NCBI GenBank assembly: GCA_015847255.1 | Contig: JADLZK010012248.1 | Location: forward strand, 2,498,037 to 2,562,036 | DNA length: 64,000 nucleotides | Direction: 5' to 3' | Origin: Hyparrhenia diplandra | Lineage: Eukaryota > Streptophyta > Magnoliopsida > Poales > Poaceae | Made by a program: the position numbers and the translations under genes | Shown here: positions 36,047-46,030 of the stretch, in pieces | Layout: the number at the start of each line of letters is the position of its first letter | Position numbering within the stretch: the first letter of the stretch is position 1 | Notes under the pieces: generated by a model | The model's input: only the letters and a program-made list of their open reading frames with translations | Database searches by the model: none | Told to the model about the DNA's origin: nothing

Positions 36047-36150
36047 GTTCATTCATTTGTTCAGAGAGACAACCTTTGTTGTTTTACAAATTAATGAAAA
36101 TGGCTCATAGTGTGGGGAACCCCCCACCCAGTTTTTGTTGGTTAAAAAGG
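36047..36150 (+). mobile_element. 5'-truncated LINE tail with 12-bp target duplication
   Basis: GCTTACTATTTA lies at 36035-36046 and 36151-36162. The 104-bp insert holds TTAATGAAAATGG, a GTGTGGGGAACCCCCCAC hairpin, TTTTTGTTGG and a short A tail, matching the tails at 31.2 and 32.2 kb. Confidence 0.8.
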
Positions 36151-36162
36151 GCTTACTATTTA

Positions 36163-37095
36163 TCTCACATTCTCACTTATCTGTTCACTTCTTGCACAAT
36201 CTCATGTAATATAAGTAGTTTTATATCTCCTTATTATCTAATTGTTATAGATTTTATCAATTACTTTTATGCTTTTCCATCCATATTCATATATTTATTT
36301 TTTTTGTTTTTGTTGCACCTCCATGTGTATTTGACATATATTTTTAGTTCAAGCCTTAGCTTGATCCATGTGTGTTTGACATGGAAACTGACAATGCTTA
36401 TTACTTTTCGCTTGCATTTATATAGTTCGCAGGGCAAACATCATGTGTGTTTATCTTGGTAGAAAGTGGGTAATTTAGAAGCAAAAACTGTAATATTTCT
36501 TAAGAACTATGAAGGTAGGTAATTTAGATGCATTCAAGGGTTTTTTATGTTATTTTTAGTAATGATATAGGTGTCTAATTTATAAGCAAATTTAGATGCA
36601 TGGTCATTGCTGAGAGGATTGATATAATTACATAGGTGAGTAATTTAGATGAAACTTAATTTAGGGGGTCTCTAGTGCTAATACTGGTCGATTAGGGTAC
36701 TTAATTAATTAATTAATTAAATACATATGTATATAGTTTAGATTTAGATTTTGGGCATTACTTACTATTTCATAGTGATGGTATCTCCATAACTAGTTTT
36801 AAGTAGAAGCCTAAATTTAGTGGAAGCAGATAATTGAAGGAACAACGATATGGCTTGTGGATATCAGGATATGGAAGTATGTTTTTTTTTTTTTTTTTTT
36901 TTTGCGATTAAATATGGAAGTATGTTTGAAGGTTGGAGTACGTGCAAGGGAAAAGGGAGTGAATCTCGCATGGCATACATAAGAATTCCATCTACTTATA
37001 ATATAATATTAACAAATTGGACTTCCAAAAGGCAAGTAACAATCAAAAATAACAAATTTGTGAGGGGCATAGTATGCCAAAATAGATAATAATCA
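36163..37095. other. AT-rich spacer, no gene recognised
   Basis: Holds the poly-T micro-insertion at 36885-36911 and an AATT-rich simple repeat near 36700. Confidence 0.4.
36885..36911 (-). mobile_element. Poly-T micro-insertion with 16-bp target duplication (retroposon tail only)
   Basis: ATATGGAAGTATGTTT lies at 36869-36884 and 36912-36927. Between them are only about 19 T's and GCGATTAA. The 3'-terminal ATCGC before the A tract matches the GATCGCG tail of the LINE-like element at 1.2 kb, suggesting the same family. Confidence 0.7.
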
Positions 37096-37667
37096 CTGTC
37101 GGTTCATGAGTTCAACCAATAGTGATGTTGATGTGTGGACTTACCATTTCGCAGATTCACCCAACACTAATATCATGGTGCAATCAGTGCCGGTTCAAGC
37201 CAATAACTCTAGTGCATGTTTTTCACAAAAAATCATAACATTTTCATACAAAGTTAGAACAAGATAAAATTCATATCAAAATTGATTAGATCTAGAACTT
37301 CATAGTTGTCAACTTTTAAATTTGAGATGCTTTACATGTTCAAATATTCAATATAAGTTCTCAGATCGGATTTGAGATGGTTACCAATATGAATAAAGAC
37401 AAAGTTAACACTAAAGTTGTAGTACTCAGAGATATATATAACTTTGCACAGTTAACAACCTTTCATTTGAGATCATGTGGAATGTTAAAATATAATATAA
37501 GATTCAAAATTGTGTAATTAGAAAAATAGCATTAGGTGTATAGTCACAAGTGACTTAGCTGGTACAAATGCTTGGGAGAACGAAAACATTGAGGTCTCAT
37601 GTTCTTACCTATCACTGTTGTGTCTAGAACTGGTAGTGATAAGCCACCCCATGTTTTCTGTGTAGTG
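37096..37667. mobile_element. CACTA-type element, 3' end fragment
   Basis: Ends CCCCATGTTTTCTGTGTAGTG, a CACTA terminus. The region holds repeated subterminal motifs (CACTGTCGGTTC, CAGTGCCGGTTC, AACTGGTAGTGAT). The matching CACTACACAG left end was not found, so the element is truncated or the left limit is approximate. Confidence 0.55.
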
Positions 37668-38025
37668 GCAGCAAATTAGGGCATGTTTGGGACCATGGTT
37701 ACAAACCATATAGTGTGGTGTCCCAAGGTATGATAAACACAGGAAAGGTACTTCACTTTGTAGTTCGAGGGGCTTTATGTGGTGAGAAGAATTGTCAGTA
37801 CCAGGGGGTTTAAATCATATGTACTGTAAGAGCTTCTTAATGTGTTTTTTTCTTTCAAATTGGTCTAAAACAAGGTGGGCTAGAGGTTTTCGAAGACCCC
37901 CATTTGGCATGATTCTTCTTTTCTTTTTCGCCACCATCGCAGAACACACAGTCCTAAACACTCTCTTAGTCCTTTGCCAAACTCCTTATTTTGTTTTGAA
38001 ACTTAAAATATCTTGTATTTAAGGA

Positions 38026-38290
38026 TTTTTTTTTTTTTTTAGAAAAGGGATTATATTAATATCCCAACCTCTGCATCAATCGATGCATATAGCTAAATCT
38101 TGTTACAAAAATGGCACTGCCAACCAATCAATCTCAAACACAAAGTTCTCGAAAAAACGAAAACAAAATAAGATTTGGAACTCAACATCTAGAAAGCAAT
38201 TCTATTACTAAATCTCCAACCGTGCCTAGCGAACACTTCCATTACGGTTGTCAAAATACTAGAAGTCCACATCACTAGGATAAATCTAAA
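38026..38290 (-). mobile_element. Retroposon 3' end (probable LINE fragment)
   Basis: A 15-T tract is followed by AGAAAAGGGATTATATTAAT and CCTCTGCATCAATCGATGCA, a composition typical of reverse-complemented 3' ends of grass retroposons. Right limit and target duplication were not found. Confidence 0.4.
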
Positions 38291-38419
38291 ATTCTGGTTC
38301 TGAATGGAAGTGGAGAGTTACGGTTTAGGTTCGATGCGAATGAAGGACAAGAACATAGTATATGCATTTATAGTTACATGTTTTAGACATTTTTGTTTGT
38401 GGATATATATAGTTATATA

Positions 38420-38716
38420 CTGTGCACATCTAGGTGGAAGTTGGATGTCCATGGATGTCCAATGGATACTCTCTAGTTCAAAAAAATAAACTAGGAAGAG
38501 ATAGTCCCCACCAAAATTTGAGTTTCTAGATCATTTGGCAAAATCCTTGGATGGCCAAATTAGATTAGGTGTCCATGGATGTCCAATGGATACTCTCTAG
38601 TTCAAAAAAATGAACTAAGAAGAGATGGTCCTCCCACCAAAATTTGAGTTTCTAGGTCATTTGACAAAATCCATGGATGTCCAAATTAGATTAATCTTCC
38701 ACCTTTATGTGCACAG
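38420..38716. mobile_element. MITE-like element with internal tandem duplication, same family as 8621-8779
   Basis: Ends are CTGTGCACAT and its inverse ATGTGCACAG, with CTAGGTGGAAG next to the left end and CTTCCACCT next to the right. The interior unit (TGTCCATGGATGTCC to CAAATTAGATTA) is present twice, at 38446-38569 and 38570-38696, about 124 bp each. The reverse complement of the element at 8.6 kb contains one such unit. Confidence 0.6.
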
Positions 38717-38796
38717 TCTGCCCCGAATGCAAGTAACCTGATATTCTTTTGTCAACCTCAATCTTTTTCGACAATAGTACTATACTCCGAAATGGC

Positions 38797-38804
38797 TATA
38801 TAAG
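38797..38804 (+). promoter_or_regulatory. TATA box of the DUF247 gene
   Basis: TATATAAG about 145 bp upstream of the ATG at 38947, in an otherwise suitable spacing for a leader. Confidence 0.45.
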
Positions 38805-38946
38805 TATGTCTAGATAGCTCCCATCTTCTCAAGTTCCTGTATAACGTATACTATGTTCTGTAAGAATATCTAGTAATCATCTTTATACCAGTTCAATCTA
38901 TAGAACTTGTAATCTTGTATCACCAATCGTCGTCTGTGATCTGTTC

Positions 38947-40391
38947 ATGTCGTGGGCGTTGGACGTGGACAAGACGACGCCCAATGAGGCGGACGCGTCG
39001 CGGTGGCAGCGCCACGCCATCTACCGCGTGCCGGCGTCCATCAAGGACGTCAACCCCAGGGCGTACCGGCCGCAGGTGGTGTCGCTGGGTCCCTTCCACC
39101 ACGGCGACGCCGCGCTGCTGCCCATGGAGGCGCACAAGCGCCGAGCGCTGGCGCACCTGCTGCGCCGGTGCGGGCGGCCGCTGGAGGAGTTCAGAGCCGC
39201 CATGCGGGGCGCCGCCGAGCAGCTGGAGAGCGCGTACCGGGATCTCGGCGCTGAGTGGCGCGGCGACGACGGTGGCGGCACGGAGCGGTTCCTGGACATG
39301 TTGCTCGTCGACGGGTGCTTCCTGCTGGAGGCGATGCGTGTCGCCACAGACGTCGGCGGCGCCGGCGGATATGCCACCAGTGATCCCGTCTTTAGCCGCC
39401 ACGGGATGCTCTACGTGATGCCCTTGGTCCGGCGCGACATGCTTATGCTCGAGAACCAGCTGCCGCTGCTCGTGCTCGAGAGGCTCGTCGCCGTCATGAC
39501 TGCACAGCCGCCGGTAGCAAATATAACCACTAGATGCTGGAATTTTAATCTTGTTGTTGATCTTTATATTTTTACTAACCATGAATTATGAATGAAATAG
39601 TAAAATACTCCAATTTGATATCCACGGATGCTGGATATATATGTATGCCACGCAGAGACACGAGGAGATCAACAGGATGGTGCTGAGGTTTCTGTCCCCG
39701 ACGCCACCGGCCGGCGGCCGCGACGAGCTGGGTCACCACCCACTCGCCGTCTACCGCGGGAGCCTAGTGCGTGGCGCATACCGGCAGGACTCGAGGGATT
39801 TGCTGGACACCTCCAACCAACAAGAGGCAGCGATCATCCTGCCGGCGGTGGAGCTCCACGCGGCCGGGGTTCGGTTCAAGACGAGCAGGACGAACAGCCT
39901 GCGCGACGTCCGGTTCCAGCGCAGCGGCGTGCTGAGCGTGCCGGCGCTGACGGTGGACGACTCCACTGAGTCCGCGCTGCTCAACATGATGGCGTTCGAG
40001 AGGCTCCACGCCGGCGCCGGGAGCGACGTGGCGGCGTATGTGTTCTTCATGAGCAGCGTCCTCGGCTCGGCCAGGGACGTGGCGCTGCTGCGCTCGAGGG
40101 CATCCTCAGAACGCCGCCGCCGGCAGCGACAAGGCGGTGGCGCAGATGTTCGAGAGGATGTCCAAGGATGCGGTGTTCGAGCCGGAGAGCGCCGTCGGTG
40201 CTGTGCACCGCCAGGTGAACGCCTACTGCCGCCGCCGGAGGTCATGGCGGAAGATGTCCGCCGCCGGAGGCCGCTGGGAGGAATGCTTGAGGACTAGAAC
40301 ATGGGCGATCCTCGCCGTTGTTGTCCTGGTCATTCTCGTCGTGCAAACCATCTACACCGCGCTGCAGTTTTACATGCTCCGACGACGTTAG
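38947..40391 (+). CDS. DUF247 (plant UPF0481) membrane-anchored protein, two exons, frame breaks in exon 2
   Basis: Exon 1 is 38947-39513 (MSWALDVDKT to TAQPP); the intron is GT...CGCAG (39514-39655); exon 2 is 39656-40391. DUF247 hallmarks in order: IYRVPASIKDVNPRAYRPQVV and SLGPFHHGD near the N-terminus, MLLVDGCFLLE, MLMLENQLPLLVLERL, EINRMVLRF at the exon junction, ELHAAGVRFK, SALLNMMAFERLH, and a C-terminal transmembrane helix (about residues 405-430, WAILAVVVLVILVVQ). Length without breaks would be about 434, normal for the family. Near 40098-40112 two single bases appear lost (GGGG to GGG, CC to C), shifting the frame before VAQMFERMSKDAVF. Biochemical function is not established; particular DUF247 genes are male determinants at grass S and Z self-incompatibility loci, but the family is large and this copy need not be one. 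Confidence 0.88.
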
Positions 40392-40639
40392 CTGCGTCAT
40401 TGATGCTCCAAATCCATGGGAGATTATTCGCAACCGGCAGCTTTGTGAGTTCTACCAATCTGTACATATTCGTTTGCATACGCCGTACGAATTGTGAGCT
40501 TTGTTAAAACATGGAAAATTTCGTGTAAATAAAAACCAAATGAAAGATGAATGACCATTTCTGTTCCGAAGGAAGTTTGGAATGCAAGAGCAGCAGGGCC
40601 AAGCACGGAGTTGATAGGATTATTGGCGATGAAGGATTA

Positions 40640-40690
40640 ATGTAATGCATAGCACTTTTATCAAAATAAATAAATAAATAAATAAACTGT
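40640..40690. repeat. AAAT simple-sequence tract
   Basis: AATAAATAAATAAATAAATAAA microsatellite-like run at about 40665-40685, downstream of the DUF247 gene. Confidence 0.6.
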
Positions 40691-40700
40691 AACGCATAGC

Positions 40701-41367
40701 CCAAGTTTTAAATCAAGCAGCTAAGAGATTCAGTTTTTAGCGCTAAGAAAACTAGAGCGCAATAGCGGCATTTAGCCAGCAATAGCCCGATAATTGGCCT
40801 TTAGTCAACAGCTTAGCACAGCTAAATTGTAAAACGCAACAGGCCTAGCCCAAGAAGGAAGCCGGCCCAAAAGTGGACCTTAGACGAGAGAAACACACCC
40901 AGCAGTACCAACTCTATCCATTCCAAGCACTCGCTCTCTAGCTGCACAAAAAGAGCAGGCGGTGGCGCGGACTTCGAGTGGCTAGGCAGCCGACCGGTCA
41001 GTGGCAGCTGAGCAGCGGCGCGAGCCCGACGAGGAGGTCCGCGGCGGCTTCGAAGCGCTTTCAGCTGACAGCCGCCGACGGAGGTGTTAACTTCGAGCTC
41101 CTCTTCCCGTGCAGCTCAATTAGTCAATTGGTAGCTTCTATCACTTCTTCCCCATGGTCTTCATTAAAGATTTACTTGTCACTGGATCTATTGCTGCAAC
41201 TATGCCATGAGTCTTGTCATTGGATCTATTGCTGTTTCTATGTTTCTTCTAGTTTTTTTTCCGAAAATCAGCTAAATGGGTTAGCTGCAGCTATCTCTGG
41301 CAATAGTTGTGCTTAACTGCTGAGGAGGGCAGCAACTAAGAGACTTAGCCGGAGATTTAAAACATGG
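40701..41367. mobile_element. hAT-type non-autonomous element (667 bp), same TIR family as 34108-34364
   Basis: TIRs are CCAAGTTTTAAATC and the complement of GATTTAAAACATGG. Flanks CGCATAGC (40693-40700) and CGCATAAC (41368-41375) form an 8-bp duplication with one mismatch. The left subterminal region has AGCGCTA and AATAGCGGC words like the 34-kb element. The interior (about 40950-41110) is GC-rich and may be captured DNA; it has a 112-codon open frame without domains. Confidence 0.8.
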
Positions 41368-41382
41368 CGCATAACAGACTAT

Positions 41383-41581
41383 GGTCGGTTTGGTAGAGAT
41401 TCTAGTGCTTCGGCTCCTCCTGACAACGACATTGTAGCATCACTATTCACTGAATCCATGTATCTGTCTCCTCTACCTCCCTCTCACAAAGCTGACGAAC
41501 CTCGTTTTTAGCTTCGATAGCTCAGCTACAGTGCAAACACAATGAAGGAGTTGAAGCACTTGAACCTGTACCAAAGGGGCC
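41383..41581. mobile_element. MITE (199 bp) with TAT target duplication
   Basis: GGTCGGTTTGGTAGAGATTC on the left, and the complement of GAACCTGTACCAAAGGGGCC on the right. TAT lies at 41380-41382 and 41582-41584. GTGCTTC/GAAGCAC adds to the inverted ends. Probably PIF/Tourist-type. Confidence 0.65.
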
Positions 41582-41584
41582 TAT

Positions 41585-42482
41585 GGGCGTGTTTGGGGTG
41601 GCTCAGAGCCGAACTCTAGGGTGAGTCGGGTGGAGCTACCCAAACACCTCGACTCAAACTCCATGGAGCGGCCTCAACTCAGAGCTGTAGTGCAAATGAG
41701 CGCGGAGTTTTGGAGCACCTCGCTCTTTGCTCAAGGAACTATTCAATATGAAACTAGACATGGAGTTGATAGGTAATTACCCACCACTACTACCATGGAT
41801 AAGTGGGAAATAACGATTTGTTCTCTTCTATTCCTCTCACCCATAACTCCCCCTCCCTCCCTCGCCACGATTTCCTCTCCGTCGGACGTCGTCGCCGCCC
41901 TCCGTATCTCCGCTGCAGAGCCCTCCCTGGCTGCCCTACCATCTGGCGGCCATGGTGCGGTGGGTGGCGGAGTGCCTGGGAGAGCCCACAGGAGGGCGGT
42001 GAAAGGCTATTCCGGCGGCGGACATGGGGTTCATGGCCTCTGCAACATGGACACCATGTGGACTGCGGTGCTTGGATTTGACCTCCCCCCACTGCCGCCG
42101 GGCCGCCGCCTCCACCGCCCTAGGCCCTCGCCGGCCGTCGCGGACCCTTCGCCCGCTCGCCCCCTTCCTCGAGCCCCTACCCCTCTCCCGCCAAGGCTAG
42201 GGCCCTAACGGCGACCGCGGCATTTGCCGTCGCTGACTGCCCGCCCCGCTCTCCCCCCCCTTGGCCGGCTCCTTCCACGGCGGATCGAGTAGTAGGGAGC
42301 GGCATTCATGGTTGGGAAGAGCGGAAGAAGAGGAAAATTGAGCTAACCGGTGGGGCCCATGAAGAGGATGGAGCTGTTGGCTAAACCCCAATTTGAGTTT
42401 GGGTTTTAGAGTGGAGTCAGCTCCACCTGGAATTTTAAGTGAAGCGGCTCCATACGGGGTTGGAGCTATCCCAAACAGGCCC
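41585..42482. mobile_element. Tourist-like element (898 bp), GC-rich interior
   Basis: GGGCGTGTTTGGGGTGGCTC on the left, and the complement of GAGCTATCCCAAACAGGCCC on the right. The inner ends repeat GGAGCTAC and GGAGTC-type motifs in both orientations. Flanks are TAT (shared with the neighbour) and TTA, so a clean 3-bp duplication is not shown. The centre (41800-42250) is GC-rich, with open frames on both strands but no recognised domain. Confidence 0.6.
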
Positions 42483-42890
42483 TTAATTTGCAACGACTCT
42501 AGCTAGCTGAGTCAAGTCGACGCTAGCTCTGCCTTGCCAACCAGTTACTGTTGCCAGCTGCAGAGCGAGGAGGACGCACGACAATGCCAGAAGATAGAGG
42601 GACCCCCGTCGGTATGGATGGTACAGCCCCGGCCCCAAAGCCTCATCTCCATCCATCAGAGACGGCTACGTCTCAATGTTCGAGGGGTACGGCGTTTGCT
42701 TATTGGACTGCACTTGGTACAATAAGTGTAGGCAGGTGTTAGGTGTTGGCTTAATTTCTATTTGCCTGCGATCAGCAAATGCATCCATTGTACGTGTCGA
42801 CTGCTCCTACCTGCTCTGGATGCTCATATTTCCACAAGTTTTTTTTTTTTTTTTTTTTTACCATGCAAAATATAACTAAGTTATTTGCTT

Positions 42891-44684
42891 TTTTTTAGAT
42901 AAAGGAACTTCCATTCCGGTCTTCACATCCAAGGTTTGAATGCTTACAGCCAAGCACGCTTACAAAAAGGGGCATAGCCCAGAACACCGCTAAGCGGTCA
43001 ACTAATAAAACAACTAATCCTCACACAGGAGGAAGACCAAGCCAAAACAAAGTTCTGGTACCAGCACACAAGAAGACCAGGGAGCATGGCACCCAACACA
43101 AAGTATCAGTTGACCTAGAATACTGCGAGTCAAAGACCACCACAACATAAAAATCTTTATATTCCAATTCTCTTCCGATTCTTCCAAGCACACGAGCAAA
43201 GAGTTGCAACACCCCTCCTTCCAAAAAGTCTGCAGCCTTCCTTCATTGTGATTCTCTGTTCCTCTTTAGACAACAGTGACCACTGCAACGTCCCTCTGAA
43301 TATCACCTACAAATACAAGTTAGTCACTACTACAGAAATGAACTTCCGTGGCGGGTATTTTAGATTTTCCGTGGCGGGCATTAGGTCCGCCATGGAGCTA
43401 GGAGTCACGGACGTGGCGGACTCCATGCCCGCCATGCAAAATCGATTAACCGTGGCGGACTCGTTACAATGCCCGCCGCGGTTAATAAATAAAAAAATAA
43501 TAAAAAGAAAATCAGACTCGAAACCCTAACGGGCCCGGATCTGGGCCGTCGGCCAGATCTGGGGCCCGTTCGTGTCTGCCCACCGCCCGGCTTCGCCGCC
43601 TGCGCCCGGTAGCGGCTACGCCTTGCCGCGGCCGGCTTCGCCGCCCGCCGGCGAGGGCGCGGATCGCTTCGGGCGCGCGGATCGCGCGCTTCGAGACACC
43701 GGATCGGGCTGCGGACGCCGGATCGGAGCTCGAGGACGGCAGGGACCTTGCTCGACACCGCCGCCGCCCTTGCCGTAGATGGGGACGCCATAGCCCACCG
43801 CGCTCCGGGACGCCGGATCAGCGCTCGAGGGCGCCGGATCCGCGCTCGAAGCGCCGCCCGTCGCCCAGGGACGCCGCCGCCATGGCCGGTTCCCGCGCGC
43901 CGCCGCGCCGCCTGCTCGAGGAGAGGGAGGGCCGCTCCGGGGCGCAGGCGGAGGGGGCCGCCCAGGTGCTTAGGCGCCCAGGCCATGCCAAGCTCCGAGG
44001 CCGCCGTCGGGAAGGGAAGAATGGGGAGGGAGGGAGGGAGAAGCGGCGTCGGGGGGTGAGAGAGAGGGGAGGGAGGTGGCTGGGTCGGGCCGATGAGAGA
44101 GAGAGGGCGGGCAGAGAGTGTTAGGGTTAGGGATGGGAGTGTTGTTCTCTTTTATATGGACCATCTATTAGTGGGCTGGTATGGGCTTTTGGGCACGCTA
44201 GAATTGGGCTCGATTTACCGTGATCGGTCATTTGCTGATTTTCCGTGGCGGTTTTTAACAATGTCGCCCACGGTTAATAGTGATTTTCCGCGGCGGGCAT
44301 TGTTTAAAGTCCGCCACGGTTAATCGATAACGCGTGTGTTTTTTCTGGCGAGGGGGGTGGAGGCCACCTATTTTCATTGGCGGTTTCTCAAATGCCGCCC
44401 GCGTAAAATAAAATTGGAACACCATGTAAAATCAATTTTGTAGTAGTGAGTGACAAAATTTTGGAACACACGCATCGTTTCTATTCAACCAAATAGCCTA
44501 GCACAAAGCAGCCATTTCCACTAATATTAGTTTTCTTAAACTAGGTGTAAAACCTCTTATCCAAGAACCAAACATATGGGAAGTACTTCTAGCCTTCTAA
44601 GGTGGTTGAATATTAAAAGTGATCAACAGTGTATTCCAAACAAATCTCCGCCACCACGGCAGTCAAAGAAGAGGTGTTGGATAT
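42891..44684 (-). mobile_element. 5'-truncated L1-type LINE (minus strand), interrupted by a CACTA element
   Basis: TAAGTTATTTGCTT lies at 42877-42890 and 44685-44698, a 14-bp target duplication. A T tract follows the left copy, as expected for a minus-strand poly-A tail. On the minus strand, 44680-44450 reads HLFFDCRGG and then, across slips, words such as RRLEVLP and NRNDA-like sequence of the ORF2 C-terminus. The rest is 3' UTR. Removing the nested CACTA (43325-44448) and its 3-bp duplication leaves about 670 bp of LINE. Confidence 0.8.
43325..44448. mobile_element. Non-autonomous CACTA element (1124 bp) with AGT target duplication
   Basis: Starts CACTACTACAGAAATGA and ends TTTTGTAGTAGTG, flanked by AGT at 43322-43324 and 44449-44451. 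Subterminal CGTGGCGG, GCCCGCC and GGTTAAT motifs are repeated in both orientations at both ends, the pattern bound by En/Spm-type transposases. The interior (43520-44120) is GC-rich and may be captured host sequence; no transposase. Confidence 0.9.
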
Positions 44685-44698
44685 TAAGTTATTTGCTT

Positions 44699-44957
44699 AT
44701 AACTAAGTTATATATGCTTTTCAAAAAACAAAAGAAGAGGACTCCTGTCAGATTTCCAACACACTATTGTCATTTTCTACGCTAATTCTACCTAAAAATG
44801 AAAATTGCATTAGATGAACTACCGTACAGCGAGAATAAGGTGAGAATAAGGTCCGCGATCAATGGCGCCACAAGGGTATTCATGTTCGCTAAAATGTTTG
44901 TTTGACAACACAAGATTGGGTTTAATAATTCAGTTATCTCTCTCGGAAGCCATCAAG
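44699..44957. other. Spacer between the LINE and a decayed CACTA; nothing recognised
   Basis: AT-rich, with no coding or repeat signal seen. Confidence 0.4.
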
Positions 44958-45391
44958 CGCTACTACAGAATTGATATTATGTGATAGCCCAAACTTAACC
45001 AAGTCGGGACGCTCCTTTTGCTCGCCTCGGTTAATTAAAGCTTGTGATTACTTGAGGGGTGGGCATTTGTTTTCGAAGCGGACACTATAGCCCACCATAG
45101 AAAATAGATTTACGGAGGCAGACTCTTAAGAAAAACCGTCTATAAAAAATAACCTATTATGAGAGACAGATGCCTAAGGTGCCCGCCTCCATAAATAGAT
45201 TTTCAGGCGTCGGAAAATACTAGCCCAACTCTGAGCAGCCCACGATGCCCCACCTCGGCCGGATATCACCTCCCATATATACCGCACCTAAGGTTTCATT
45301 CACACACATCTCTCCCTCCTTGGCGCGCTCCTCACACCACACTAGCAGGTGACTAGGCTCCTCTCTCTGACTCGCCTCCTCCCTCCTCCTC

Positions 45392-45431
<40 letters not shown>

Positions 45432-46030
45432 ATGCCTCCTCTCCCTATGCATCCCCCCTCTCCCTCTCTCTCTCTCGATGGTGAATCCACTTGCGCCGGT
45501 GGCCACTCTGGCCCGTGGCGCTCTTGGCCAAGGCGCTTGGCACTCAGGGGAGGCGATGCGGAGCCATGGTGGTCGCCGTTGGAGCTAGTGGATCCGGTGA
45601 GGAGCACCATCCGCGGCGGTCGGCGGATGCTGGGTGGCACAAAATTGCGTGCGCGACCCAGTGGGCGTCGTCGCATAGCGCCCCTCCCACGAGCTCCCTC
45701 CACAGTTGGCGCCCTCGCGGATAAGGTGGACCTCGATTGCCTGCGTGTTGGGCGAAGAGATGGAGGTCAAGGCGAAGCTCCATGGTGGCGGATCCGTAGG
45801 TCAGCCTCGAGACTGCATCCGGTGTTCAATCCGGTGTTGAATCCGGCGAAGTGCTATGGTTTCGGTTGCTATGGTTTGGCTATTGGGCTGGGAATGGGCT
45901 GCCAGCTGTGGGAACGAAAGCCCTCATGGGTGGGTTTATAGATTTTTCTTAAACAATTAACTGAGGCGGGCTAACATGCCCGCAAGCGCAACCACCACCA
46001 TTAACCGTGATGATTCAACCGCGGCATAGA
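44958..46030. mobile_element. Decayed CACTA-type element
   Basis: Begins CGCTACTACAGAATTGAT (a mutated CACTACTACAG terminus) with subterminal CGGTTAATTAA, GGAGGCAGAC and GCCCGCCTCC motifs. The right side (about 45950-46020) has GAGGCGGGC and ATTAACCGTG-type repeats, but no TAGTG terminus is left. The interior is GC-rich with a CT microsatellite (about 45395-45430) and no transposase. Confidence 0.5.
45395..45430. repeat. CT microsatellite
   Basis: About 18 CT dinucleotides inside the decayed CACTA, in a C/T-rich leader-like stretch. Confidence 0.7.
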
